Origin: DASUAS01 sp963720765
Lineage (GTDB): Bacteria; Actinomycetota; Acidimicrobiia; IMCC26256; DASPTH01
Reading direction: 5' to 3'
NCBI GenBank assembly: GCA_963720765.1
Contig: CAVRGS010000001.1
Coordinates: 1 to 64,000 of the forward strand
Length of the DNA: 64,000 nt
The translations under genes were made by a program, and so were the position numbers. Within the stretch, counting starts at the first letter, position 1; every line of letters begins with the position of its first letter. The notes beneath the pieces were generated by a model. It ran no database searches. It was not told the DNA's origin and saw only the letters and a list, made by a program, of their open reading frames with translations. Below, one piece after another: positions 36,447 through 46,815 of the stretch.

Positions 36447-37004
36447 TCAGCCCTTCTTCGCCTTACCAGTCAGCGTGAGCACCGGTGCCGGGTGCTCCGG
36501 AGCAGGTGCACCCTTGACCGTGTCCTCGATCCAACTGACCGTCGAGCCGTCGCTGTAGCCCTCCAGCGCCTTGAACTCGAGCTTCCCCGTGTTCGACGGC
36601 AACTGACCCGCCGACACGGTGAACAGGTCGAACTGCGACGGAGGGATCCCACCCGCGGTCGCGGTCCAGGTGACCTTCGACACCGCCTCGGTGATCGTCC
36701 CGTCGTCGGTGGTGATCGGCTTCGCCAACGGTGACGTGGTCACGACCGCGGTCCAACCCGCCTTGGTCTGCGCCAACGCCGAGAGCAACGGGTGGTCGGT
36801 CGGGAAGTCGACCTCGAGGCTGGTCACGTTCGCGTTGTCGGTCGTCTCGTTGGGGGTCGAGAAGCTGAACACGACGTCGGTCGACCCCTTCGGCAGGGAC
36901 TTCGGCTGCACGATCACGTGCGCCGCCGCCGGGCCGGCAGCCAACGCGACCGCCGCAGCTGCTGCCATCACCGCACCGACGACTTCTCGGGTTCCGAATC
37001 GCAT
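36447..37004 (-). CDS. YcnI-domain (DUF1775) exported protein, second copy
   Basis: 185 residues from ATG 37004. Signal peptide EVVGAVMAAAAAVALAAGPA, mature HVIVQPKSLPKGSTDVVFSF. It shares long blocks with the 33994 copy (EAVSKVTWTATAGGIPPSQF, APAPEHPAPVLTLTGKAK), so the two arose by duplication and now flank the CopC-CopD gene. The next gene begins 12 bases after its stop. Divergence in the middle (NETTDNANVTSLEVDF) suggests different partners. Confidence 0.86.
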   Translation of the reverse strand: MRFGTREVVGAVMAAAAAVALAAGPAAAHVIVQPKSLPKGSTDVVFSFSTPNETTDNANVTSLEVDFPTDHPLLSALAQTKAGWTAVVTTSPLAKPITTDDGTITEAVSKVTWTATAGGIPPSQFDLFTVSAGQLPSNTGKLEFKALEGYSDGSTVSWIEDTVKGAPAPEHPAPVLTLTGKAKKG

Positions 37005-37021
37005 CTGATCTCCTTCTCGCT

Positions 37022-37399
37022 TCACTGCTTGCCGGACAAGACCTCGCGCTCGTAGCGGACCACTGCCTCCAGGCGGCGCTGGCCCAATGACGAGAACGAC
37101 GGCATCACACCCTTCCCGGCGCTCACGAACGCCACCTGCGCCTGCGCGTCCGGGAAGTCGGTCAGCAGCTTCCCGTCCGAGAAGCTCGGACCGACACCGC
37201 CCCCACCCGAGACGCCGTGACACGTCGCGCAGTACGCGGCGAACACCTTCCTGCCCGTCAGCACCTGGGCGTCCTTCGCGAGCGCGCCCTTCGGACGTGG
37301 CGGCTGAGCACCGTCGCCTGCGCCACCGCTCCCACCGCCTCCGCACGCAGCGGCCAGGAAGAGCACGGCCACCGAGACCGCGACGATCGCCAGCCGCAC
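37022..37399 (-). CDS. Lipoprotein c-type cytochrome
   Basis: 125 residues from GTG 37399. A hydrophobic leader, LAIVAVSVAVLFLAAACGGG, ends in a lipobox (AAAC), so it is lipid-anchored outside. A Gly-rich linker follows, then GRKVFAAYCATCHGVSGGGG, the single CxxCH heme site. MPSFSSLGQRRLEAVVRYER gives the axial Met. First gene of the copper cluster, 17 bases before ycnI. An electron-transfer protein linked to copper handling or a terminal oxidase. Confidence 0.85.
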   Translation of the reverse strand: MRLAIVAVSVAVLFLAAACGGGGSGGAGDGAQPPRPKGALAKDAQVLTGRKVFAAYCATCHGVSGGGGVGPSFSDGKLLTDFPDAQAQVAFVSAGKGVMPSFSSLGQRRLEAVVRYEREVLSGKQ

Positions 37400-37522
37400 G
37401 CGAACGCCTCGGGAAGGAGTTGACGCTTCGTCCGTCTGACCGCCCCCGCCGTCGAGATCCACGACCAGTAGACTCCAGACGTCGTCTCCGAGTTCCGCAC
37501 CCGTTCGATCGCGACCTCGATC

Positions 37523-38035
37523 ATGCGCCGACAACTCCTGGATCGCGTCCTCGTTGCGCTCGTGGTCGTTGCAGCCGTCTGCTCGTTCGTGAGCGCCGCG
37601 CACGCGCGCGAAGGGACCAGGCCGTCCGCGAAGGCGCGCATGATCTGTGCTCGTGAGGCTCAGGAGGACCTCGCCGGCGTGCTGGCAGTCGACGCCAAGG
37701 TCAGCACACCGAAGTGGCGGGATCGAATCTACAGCTGCACCTATCGGTATCCGACCGGATCATTCGACATCTCGGTCACCGAGCTCCCCAAGATCGCGAC
37801 CGCGAAGACCGAGTTCATCCGACTCGCCGCCGATCCCTCGGTCACCCAACGCGATCTCCACCTGGGCGACGGCGCGTTCCTTCGCGGTGACGGGTCCATC
37901 GCCGTCCGGACCGACCGCCGCATCCTCGAGATCGATCCGACGAATCTCCCGACGCAGTTCGCCAAGCTCAGGCTCTCCCGACCCGCCGTCGCGCAGACCG
38001 TCGCGACGACCATCCTGCGATGTTGGAAAGGATGA
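37523..38035 (+). CDS. Secreted hypothetical protein
   Basis: 170 residues. Signal peptide LDRVLVALVVVAAVCSFVSA (cleavage near AHA), mature soluble region with three Cys (MICAREAQE, YSCTYRYPTGSFDISV, ILRCWKG). No family recognised. GDGAFLRGDGSIAVRTDRRI is the most distinctive part. Divergent from the cytochrome gene, so it may respond to the same signal. Confidence 0.6.
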   Translation: MRRQLLDRVLVALVVVAAVCSFVSAAHAREGTRPSAKARMICAREAQEDLAGVLAVDAKVSTPKWRDRIYSCTYRYPTGSFDISVTELPKIATAKTEFIRLAADPSVTQRDLHLGDGAFLRGDGSIAVRTDRRILEIDPTNLPTQFAKLRLSRPAVAQTVATTILRCWKG

Positions 38036-38241
38036 GCCGCCACGCGTGCGGATCGCGCGCGCTCATCAGCGACCAAGGCGTTCGTCCGTTCGCTCGCAGC
38101 GCGCAGGCTCTCGAGCACTGAGCTGTCCGGCTTCACGAAGCAGTCGTCTCCGCGGGCCTGAGCCCACGCGGCGAGAACCGGTTCGCTCGTCGGCGCGCCG
38201 CGACGCCCTCCCGCACCGAGAGATGCGCCTCGGCCTCTTCG

Positions 38242-38499
38242 CTATCGCATGCTGCCGCGCTGGGAGAAGTAGGGGACCGGTGAGTCTTGGCCCAGTTGCG
38301 TGAGGCGTTCGTTGAGCGCATGGGCGAGCAGGTCGTGGTCGGTGCGGTGAGGTTCGATGCTTCCGGCGAGGTAGCGAGCCACGGTGCGCGGCGTCGCGTT
38401 GCCTCCGAGCGTGAAGTAGGCCCACCACAGTTCACTCGGCGTGAAGCCCGCTCGTCGTCGGTATGCGTCCAGCGCCGGGTGCTGCGAGCGGTTGCTCAT
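38242..38499 (-). CDS. Small protein coupled to the ANTAR regulator
   Basis: 85 residues: AYRRRAGFTPSELWWAYFTL, NATPRTVARYLAGSIEPHRT and DHDLLAHALNERLTQLGQDS. Helical, with Trp/Tyr-rich N-terminal half. Starts with ATGA overlapping the ANTAR gene stop, so they are translated together. Similar short genes accompany GAF-ANTAR regulators in actinobacteria. It has an HTH-like middle (TPRTVARYLAGSI), and a role in regulation is inferred. Confidence 0.6.
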   Translation of the reverse strand: MSNRSQHPALDAYRRRAGFTPSELWWAYFTLGGNATPRTVARYLAGSIEPHRTDHDLLAHALNERLTQLGQDSPVPYFSQRGSMR

Positions 38500-39230
38500 T
38501 GCTCGCGCGGCGGGTCCGGCTCTGTGCTGCGGACGAGTTCTGCGGCGATGTCGCGCAGCTTCACATTCGCGTGCTGTGACGCGCGGCGCAGGACGTCGAA
38601 GGCGTCGTCGGAGCTGCAGCGCTCGCTGGCCATGACGATGCCCATCGCCTGCCCGATCAACTGGCGGGTCGCGAGCGCCTCCAGCAGGTTGGCGTTGGTC
38701 GATTCGGCGTCGGAGTACGCGGCGGCGTTGGCGAGCACTGCGCCGGCATGGCGAGCGAACACGCCGGCGAGTGCGACACCGTCATCGGCGAACGCGTGAT
38801 CGCTCACCGCATAGAGGTTGAGTGCGCCGACCGTTCGGTCACGGGCCTGGAGCGGAGTGGAGAGCATCTTGACGATCCCGGCCTCGGTGGCGGCGTCCCC
38901 GAACTCCGGCCAGCGAGTGGTCAGCGCGGTGCCGTGTTCGCGCTGCACCAGTCCGCTGCGGATCGCATCGACACAGGGTCCGCTCCCGACTGCGTATTGC
39001 ACCGCGTCGAGCTCGCGCACGGTCTCGGAGGTCGCGTTCGCGGTCACGAGGTCCCCGTCGCGCGCCAGTGAGACGCTGGCGCCGTGCACGTCGGGGATCG
39101 CCGAGATGGCCAGCGAGACGATCAGGTCGAGGACCGCATCGAGAGTCTCATCGCCGAGCACGACTCCTGCGAGCGCGCTCAAGGTGTCCGACAACTCGGT
39201 GAGGTTCGCTTCGGGCTCAGAGCCGGTCAT
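38496..39230 (-). CDS. GAF-ANTAR RNA-binding regulator
   Basis: 244 residues. The N-terminal GAF domain (about 20-165) reads DAVLDLIVSLAISAIPDVHG, YAVGSGPCVDAIRSG and MLSTPLQARDRTVGALNLYA. The C-terminal ANTAR domain (about 180-235) reads TRQLIGQAMGIVMASERCSS then DDAFDVLRRASQHANVKLRD. ANTAR domains bind paired hexanucleotide-loop hairpins in nascent RNA and block termination; the GAF part probably senses a small ligand. The target RNA is not obvious nearby. ATG at 39230. Confidence 0.85.
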   Translation of the reverse strand: MTGSEPEANLTELSDTLSALAGVVLGDETLDAVLDLIVSLAISAIPDVHGASVSLARDGDLVTANATSETVRELDAVQYAVGSGPCVDAIRSGLVQREHGTALTTRWPEFGDAATEAGIVKMLSTPLQARDRTVGALNLYAVSDHAFADDGVALAGVFARHAGAVLANAAAYSDAESTNANLLEALATRQLIGQAMGIVMASERCSSDDAFDVLRRASQHANVKLRDIAAELVRSTEPDPPREQ

Positions 39231-39421
39231 GACAGCGCGCCGCTGCACGCGCGCGCCGGTTCGGGTACGGCGGGCATGGCACGACACCTCTCCAAGCGAG
39301 GGAGTGGCGATCAAGCCTGTGGTGGTCGACGGGCCTGCACTGTTGAAGCAGCCGTCCGGCCCAAACCGGGGCGTCCTCCCATGGACGACCCGGACCGTAG
39401 CATCCGCACTCCGTTGGGGGC

Positions 39422-39826
39422 TCAGAGCTCGTCACCGGGTGTGCGCGTGTCAGGAGTGGTTCGCCGCGTCGGGGGTCCGATGAGGTGATCGAGCCCGCAG
39501 AGCGACAGCACCCTCCGAACGAACGGTCGGGGTCGGACCAAGCGGAGCTCGGATCCCGCTCGGCGCGACTGCGCAGAAGCACTCGCCAACGCTCCGATGC
39601 CGCGGGCGTCGATGAACTCGAGTGCGCTGAGATCGATGTCGACAGGTTGACGATCGAGACCGACGAGTGCTGCATGCAGCTTCGACACGTTCGCAACGTC
39701 GAGCTCGCCGCCGACCACCAGCAGCGTGCTCTGCTCGGTCGCGACGGAGTCGATCATGAGCCGTGCGCCGTCGGACGAACCCGTCTCGGTGCGCGTGGAG
39801 CGCCGCTGGTCGCCAGCGCCGGTCAT
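39422..39826 (-). CDS. STAS-domain protein coupled to the adenylate-kinase-like gene
   Basis: 134 residues. STAS core: VVGGELDVANVSKLHAALVG, VDIDLSALEFIDARGIGALA and RPFVRRVLSLCGLDHLIGPP. The SpoIIAA phosphoserine position is Ala here too (D-A-R-G). The N-terminal ~25 residues are disordered. The start overlaps the stop of the kinase-fusion gene by ATGA, so the two are made together. Could report nucleotide state to a partner-switch (inference). Confidence 0.78.
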   Translation of the reverse strand: MTGAGDQRRSTRTETGSSDGARLMIDSVATEQSTLLVVGGELDVANVSKLHAALVGLDRQPVDIDLSALEFIDARGIGALASASAQSRRAGSELRLVRPRPFVRRVLSLCGLDHLIGPPTRRTTPDTRTPGDEL

Positions 39827-40713
39827 CGGGCCAGGTCTTGGCGGGACGCGCGGTGTGCTTGGAGGCGGTGGATGAGCTCGGCGGTGATCTCGGCTGCGGG
39901 ACGTTCACCGTCGATTCGCCACACCGGATGTCGATGCCGGTACCAGGCCGTCATGGGGCGCGTCACCGCCGAGTAGTCCGCGTATCGTCGCCTGAGCGCG
40001 GCGGGCGAGTCGTCATCGCGACCTCGATGTTGCAAGCGGGTCAGCGACGTCGCTTCGCAGACCACCAACTCGATCACCACGTCGATGGGACGAGCGCCGA
40101 GCAGTTCCTCGAGGGAGCGCGCCTGACCGAGGGTGCGGGGCACCCCGTCGAGGATGAACCCGCGCGTCTGGCCGCCGACCGTGGCGAGGCGCTCGGCGAG
40201 CACGTCGAGGACGACGTGATCGGGAACCAGCCGTCCGCTGTCCATGAACACGCGGGCCTGGAAGCCGATCAGCGATTCCTGCTCGGCTGCGGCGCGCATC
40301 AGCTCACCCGTCGAGAAGTGCGCGACGTCGAAGTGGACGGCGAGGTGCTGGCCCTGGGTGCCCTTGCCTGCGCCCGGAGGACCGACCAGCACCACGCACG
40401 GGCCGGCGACGTGTTCGAGGTGCTGCGGAGCTGGCCTCGGGATCCGCTCCTCGGGCCTCACTCGTTCGGCTTCCACCGCCGCAACCGCGATCGAGAGGAT
40501 GTCGATCGCCCGTCGAGACGTGGCGCATTCGACGGCCGCTTCCCGCACTCGGGATCGCGCAAGCTGCAACACGGTCAGCTCGCGGTCGCTGACATCGACC
40601 AGCAAGCTGGCCGCGGCGACATCGGTCAGATCGGCGTCCAGGGCACAGCCGAGCGCGCGTCGAGCCAGACGCTCGCTGCGTCGGCGAGCCAACGTCGCCC
40701 GCGGCGGGCTCAT
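39823..40713 (-). CDS. Adenylate kinase-like domain fused to a ~110-residue helical N-terminus
   Basis: 296 residues. Residues ~115 on are an Adk fold: P-loop VLVGPPGAGKGTQGQHLAVH, HFSTGELMRAAAEQ, DHVVLDVLAERLA, GFILDGVPRTLGQARSLEEL, lid HRGRDDDSPAALRRRYADY. The N-terminal part (ARRRSERLARRALGCALDAD, TVLQLARSRVREAAVECATS, RRAIDILSIAVAAVEAER) is helical and unlike any Adk extension I know. It resembles ANTAR/GAF-linker helices, which I cannot confirm. A housekeeping adk is normally ~190-215 residues beside secY, so this is probably a regulatory paralog. ATG at 40713 overlaps a 25-codon leader ORF. Confidence 0.8.
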   Translation of the reverse strand: MSPPRATLARRRSERLARRALGCALDADLTDVAAASLLVDVSDRELTVLQLARSRVREAAVECATSRRAIDILSIAVAAVEAERVRPEERIPRPAPQHLEHVAGPCVVLVGPPGAGKGTQGQHLAVHFDVAHFSTGELMRAAAEQESLIGFQARVFMDSGRLVPDHVVLDVLAERLATVGGQTRGFILDGVPRTLGQARSLEELLGARPIDVVIELVVCEATSLTRLQHRGRDDDSPAALRRRYADYSAVTRPMTAWYRHRHPVWRIDGERPAAEITAELIHRLQAHRASRQDLAR

Positions 40714-40787
40714 CGCTCCTGCACCCCGCCGGCCCGCAGCCCCCTCGCGAGAAGGCTGCGACGTGCTGCCTGGTGGCGCCCGGACAT
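40710..40787 (-). CDS. Possible 25-codon leader peptide
   Basis: ATG at 40787 follows GGAGG at a good distance and reads MSGRHQAARRSLLARGLRAG then GVQER, stop. The stop overlaps the ATG of the kinase-fusion gene (ATGA). Seven arginines in 25 codons and the coupled stop suggest a translated control ORF, or a small basic peptide, for the downstream pair. Too short for coding statistics. Confidence 0.4.
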   Translation of the reverse strand: MSGRHQAARRSLLARGLRAGGVQER

Positions 40788-41206
40788 GGTGACCTCCGAC
40801 CTCGGCGACAAGGGTTCGGGGCTCGGGCGGCGTCTTCGTCTCGGCGCGACCGGTCGGACGGAGCGGAACACACGCGCCCCACGGCTGACTGTCCAACCGT
40901 CGATCACGGTACCCGGCACGCGCTCCTCCGAACCGGGGTTCGCGGGACTGCGGTCGTTGCTCGAAGATGAACCAACTCGATGTTTCGGAGCCGCGTCGGC
41001 TCGGGTAGCCACCGCAGTGGCGCTGGACTCCGAAACGGAGCCGGCGACCATCGAGCAAGACGCGACGGGCCCCGGCCTCGGTCGGGGCGTGTCGTGGTCC
41101 CGACGGCTGACCCGAGAGCCGACGAGGTCGGTCTCGGCATATCGACGGCGAGCGCGCGTCGGCGGTCGACGTCGGGCGCATGGACGTCGGGTGCATGGGG
41201 GTGACG
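40788..41206. other. Divergent intergenic region
   Basis: 419 bases between the kinase-fusion leader (minus) and the second HATPase (plus). No gene is convincing: the 113-codon minus frame through it is low-complexity (RRRRRPSPEPLSP) and the only believable part is the leader ORF at its end. The promoters of both directions must lie here. Confidence 0.4.
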
Positions 41207-41633
41207 ATGCAGCAGATTCGGAACTTCCCGGCCCAACCCACGAGCGTGCGAGCGGCGCGGTCCTTCGTGACCGAATCCCTCGCCGGGACGAGTGCGGACC
41301 TCGACGTGATCCGCCTGCTGACGAGCGAGCTGGCGACGAACGCCGTTCTGCATGCCGAGACGGGATTTCTCGTGCGCGTCATCACCGATCCGGGCGTCGT
41401 TCGTGTCGAGGTGATCAACAGCGAGCCCGAGCTGCTCCTCGCCATGCCGCGAACCGTCAGCGGCAGGTGGCCGCGGTCTGCCGTTGGTCGACGCGCTCTC
41501 GTCGGAGTGGGGCGTCGAGTCTCGCCGAGCAGCGAAGGTCGTGTGGTTCGCGGTGCCCGCGTCGATCGTCGCCGACGACAGTGAGGCCGACAGGGGGTCA
41601 AGGGAGCAGGGGGGTGAAGGGAGCAGGGGGTGA
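41207..41633 (+). CDS. RsbW/SpoIIAB-like HATPase, second copy (one frameshift)
   Basis: About 141 residues once one base is removed. QQIRNFPAQPTSVRAARSFV, the N box LLTSELATNAVLHAET and FLVRVITDPGVVRVEVINSE match the 26149 copy nearly residue for residue. An extra C at 41447-41448 (ATGCCGC against ATGCGC in copy 1) then breaks the frame. The G-rich box GGRGLPLVDALSSEWGVESR lies in the next frame, ending at TGA 41633. The repetitive tail GSREQGGEGSRG is encoded by GGGAGCAGG repeats. Followed after 6 bases by the STAS gene. Confidence 0.75.
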
Positions 41634-41639
41634 CGGGAG

Positions 41640-41960
41640 ATGGACGAACATGGTGAGCAGCTGTCGATCGGCGTCGAACGGGACGGGGACCCCATCGTCG
41701 TTCGGGTCAGCGGCGAACTCGATCTCACCAACGCTTCGGACCTGGAGCAGGTGTTGAGCGACATCGACGGCGACGTCGTCGTCGACCTCTCGGAGCTCCA
41801 GTTCATGGACGCGCAGGGACTGGCGGTTCTCGCCGGCGCCGACCGTCGCGTACGCCGACGCGGCGCTCAGCTCTCGATCGTGCACGCCAGTTCGCTCGCG
41901 CAGCGGATGTTCAGGGTCACCGGGCTCGAACACCTGCTCTCCGGCAGCGACGCGCTGTAG
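41640..41960 (+). CDS. STAS-domain anti-sigma antagonist-like protein, second copy
   Basis: 106 residues: VVRVSGELDLTNASDLEQVL, DGDVVVDLSELQFMDAQGLA and FRVTGLEHLLSGSDAL. The regulatory Ser of SpoIIAA is Ala (D-A-Q-G). It ends with the same residues as the 26549 copy, LEHLLSGSDAL. It runs tail to tail with malQ across 9 bases, the arrangement also seen (with a malQ relic) at the first copy. Confidence 0.82.
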   Translation: MDEHGEQLSIGVERDGDPIVVRVSGELDLTNASDLEQVLSDIDGDVVVDLSELQFMDAQGLAVLAGADRRVRRRGAQLSIVHASSLAQRMFRVTGLEHLLSGSDAL

Positions 41961-41969
41961 CTCACTCCA

Positions 41970-43205
41970 TCAGGATCCGGACGGCACGAGCCGGTCGGCC
42001 GCCTCGGTGGCGTCGCGCAACCGCGCCGCGAGGGTTGCATCGAGCTGCCCGGGACCGAGTCGCCAGCTCCAGTTGCCACCGGTTCGCCCGGGCGTGTTGA
42101 TGCGCGCCGCCGCGCCGAGGCCGAGCACGTCTTGCGCCGGCACGATCGCGAGGACGCCAGGCGAGTCGAGGGCGATCCGGATCAGCATCCAGTTCGGCTC
42201 CACATCGTCGTGACCGTGCTCGCGCACCGCTGCCACCACGCGTGACCGCTCCTCCGCCGATGCGGCCGACCACCATCCGATGGTCGTGTCGTTGTCGTGG
42301 GTGCCGGTGTAGACGACCGTGTCGCGGTCGATCGTGCGCGTGCCTGGATTCACCAGGCCGCTCGCGAACGAGAAGTGGAGCACGACGGTGCCCGGGAACC
42401 CGAGCGCCGTGCGCAGTCGCTCCACGGGCGGCGTGATCAGGCCGAGATTCTCCGCGACGACGGGGATCTCCCCGAGACTCCCGGCGACCGCGTCGAACAC
42501 CGCTCTGCCCGGTCCGCGCACCCAGGTACCCGCGCGCGCCGTGTGGTTCGTCTCCCGGATCTCGTAGGCGGCCACGAACCCACGGAAGTGGTCGATCCGC
42601 ACCGCGTCGACGAGCTCCACGGCGCGACGGAAGCGCTCGATCCACCAGCGGTAGCCGGTCCGGCGCATGGCTCCCCAGTCGTACACCGGTGTGCCCCACC
42701 GCTGTCCGTCGGCGCTCCAGTCGTCTGGTGGTACACCGCCCACCAGCCCTCGTTTGAAGAGCTCGGGATACCCGACGTGGTCGGCGCCCCGGGACGCCAC
42801 CGCGAACGCCATGTCGCCGAGGATGCGCACGCCCCGATCGGCGGCGTGCCTGCGCAGTCGCCGCCACTCTCGCTCGAAGCGCACCTGGTCGGCGAGCGCG
42901 CCGGGGCCCGCGAACGCCACCCATGAACCAGCCCAGAACGGGTGGGATGCCACGAACGCCTCGATCTCGTCGGCGCGCACCGAGGCCCCGCGATCGTCGA
43001 TCCAGGTCGGACTCCCCGCGAACGCAGACGCGGACGAGTACGGAGAGCCGTGGCGGTCCGGAGGACCGAACGGAAGGATCTGCCACCAGCGTTGGCCGGC
43101 AGCAGCCAGCCAATCCACGAATCGGCGCGCGTCGTCGCCCAGCGTGCCGCCGGGAAGTGAAGCAACGGGGAGAAGCACGCCGCTCGCGCGTTCGAACGCC
43201 GTCAT
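41970..43205 (-). CDS. malQ: 4-alpha-glucanotransferase (amylomaltase)
   Basis: GH77 enzyme transferring glucan chains between maltodextrins, 411 residues (shorter than the ~500-700 of many homologs). Conserved: RASGVLLPVASLPGGTLGDD, WWQILPFGPPDRHGSPYSSA, DAVRIDHFRGFVAAYEIRE (nucleophile Asp), EIPVVAENLGLITPPVERL (acid Glu), DTVVYTGTHDNDTTIGWW (third Asp), and NTPGRTGGNWSWRL. ATG at 43205. Divergent from glgE, with only 50 bases between start codons. The remnant at 26890 is a copy of its 3' end. Confidence 0.93.
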   Translation of the reverse strand: MTAFERASGVLLPVASLPGGTLGDDARRFVDWLAAAGQRWWQILPFGPPDRHGSPYSSASAFAGSPTWIDDRGASVRADEIEAFVASHPFWAGSWVAFAGPGALADQVRFEREWRRLRRHAADRGVRILGDMAFAVASRGADHVGYPELFKRGLVGGVPPDDWSADGQRWGTPVYDWGAMRRTGYRWWIERFRRAVELVDAVRIDHFRGFVAAYEIRETNHTARAGTWVRGPGRAVFDAVAGSLGEIPVVAENLGLITPPVERLRTALGFPGTVVLHFSFASGLVNPGTRTIDRDTVVYTGTHDNDTTIGWWSAASAEERSRVVAAVREHGHDDVEPNWMLIRIALDSPGVLAIVPAQDVLGLGAAARINTPGRTGGNWSWRLGPGQLDATLAARLRDATEAADRLVPSGS

Positions 43206-43255
43206 CGTCGTGTCATCGATTGGAATTCGCGGCAGTGGGGCATGTCTGACGGGTC

Positions 43256-45075
43256 ATGCCCAATCGAGCCCCAGGGAACGCACAAGTCGCCGCTCGCGTG
43301 CGCATCTCCGACGTGACGCCCCAATTGGAATGTGGGCGCTATGCGGTGAAGCGGGTCGTCGGCGAGCGCGTGGAGGTCGGTGCAACCGTCGTCGCCGACG
43401 GCCACGCGCAGGTGCGCGCCGAGCTCCGCTACCGGCGCGTCGCCGCCCCACGGTGGACCAGGGTGCCCATGCTCGAGGTGGACGACGAGCCGGATCGCTT
43501 CACCGCCGCGTTCCCCATCGAGACCGCGGGTCGGTGGGAGTACGCCGTCGGCGCGTGGGTCGACGCTGCTGCGACGTGGCACGACGAGCTGCGGCGCAAG
43601 GTGGAGGCGGGCGAGAAGGACCTCAGCGCGGAGCTCGCCGAGGGCGAGCAGCTCCTCGGTGTCGAGCTCCCCGACGTGGTCGTCGCCCTGGAAGCGCCGG
43701 CGGAGCTGCGGGTCGCGAAGACGTCGCTCGGGCGTCCGCTGACGGTCGTGGCGGAGCCGGCGCTCGCAGCGTTCGGAGCATGGTACGAGCTGTTCCCGCG
43801 TTCGTTCGGCGGGTTCGACGGTGTGCGTGCGGTGCTGCCCCAGATCGCCGATCTCGGTTTCGACGTCGTCTACCTTCCGCCGATCCATCCGATCGGCACG
43901 ACGAACCGGAAGGGCCGCAACAACGCGCTGGTTGCTGCGCCCGACGATCCGGGGAGCCCGTGGGCGATCGGTGGACCTTCGGGAGGCCACAAGGCGGTGC
44001 ATCCAGGCCTCGGGACCCTCCAGGACTTCGACCGCCTCGTCGCGCGCGCTCGCGAGCTCGGGCTCGAGATCGCGTTGGACTTCGCGGTGCAGTGCTCGCC
44101 CGATCACCCCTGGCTCGAGAAGCACCCGGAGTGGTTCGCGTGGCGACCTGACGGTTCGGTGAAGTACGCGGAGAACCCGCCGAAGCGCTACCAGGACATC
44201 GTCAACGTCGACTTCGACAGCACGAAGGCGAAGCAGCTGTGGGAGGCGTTGCTGGGCGTCGTCGAGCACTGGATCGGCCACGGAGTGCGCGTCTTCCGCG
44301 TCGACAATCCGCACACCAAGCCCTTCGCGTTCTGGGAGTGGTTGATCACGACTGTCCACGAGGACCATCCCGACGTCGTGTTCCTCGCCGAGGCCTTCAC
44401 GCGCCCAGCGGTGATGGCGACGTTGGCGAAGCTCGGGTTCAGCCAGTCCTACACGTACTTCACCTGGCGCAACACGCGCTCCGAGCTCGAGTCCTACATC
44501 GTCGAGCTCGGTGAGCAGGCCGACTGGTTCCGTCCCAACTTCTTCGTCAACACGCCCGACATCTTCCACGAGTACCTCCAGCACGGAGGCCGACCGGCGT
44601 TCGAGGCCCGCACCGTGCTCGCAGCGACGCTCTCGCCGTCGTGGGGGATGTACTCGGGGTTCGAGCGAGCGGGAGGCACCGCGGTCCGTCCCGGCAGCGA
44701 GGAGTACCGCGACTCGGAGAAGTACCAGTGCTCGGTGGGTGAGGTCGGCGGCGAGCTCTCTCGTCTGGTGCGGCGCTGCAACGAGATCCGTCGAGCTTCC
44801 GACGTGTTCCGTCATGTCGACAATGCCACGTTCTTCGACACCGCTCACGAACGGATCGTCGGTTACGTCAAGGGGCGCGGCCGTGACGCGGTCGTGGTGT
44901 GCGTCAACCTCGATCCGCACGGCGACGCCGAAGGCCTCGCGACGCTCCCGACCACTCTCGGTCTTCCCGAGCGCTTCGGCGTGGTCGACCTGCTCACCGG
45001 CGATCATCACGAATGGCGCATCGGGGAGAACTACCTGCGCCTCCCGCCGGGCGGTGCCCACGTGTTGGCGGTCCG

Positions 45076-45079
<4 letters not shown>
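43256..45079 (+). CDS. glgE: Alpha-1,4-glucan:maltose-1-phosphate maltosyltransferase
   Basis: GH13 subfamily 3 enzyme extending linear glucans from maltose 1-phosphate; 607 residues, a little shorter than mycobacterial GlgE. N-terminal domain: ARVRISDVTPQLECGRYAVK. Catalytic domain: FGAWYELFPRSFGGFDG, PPIHPIGTTNRKGRNNALVA, HGVRVFRVDNPHTKPFAFWE (nucleophile Asp), VVFLAEAFTRPAVMATLAKL (acid Glu), FFVNTPDIFHEYLQHGG (third Asp). First gene of the seven-gene operon. The stop overlaps treS by ATGA. Confidence 0.93.
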
Positions 45080-46807
<1,728 letters not shown>

Positions 46808-46815
<8 letters not shown>

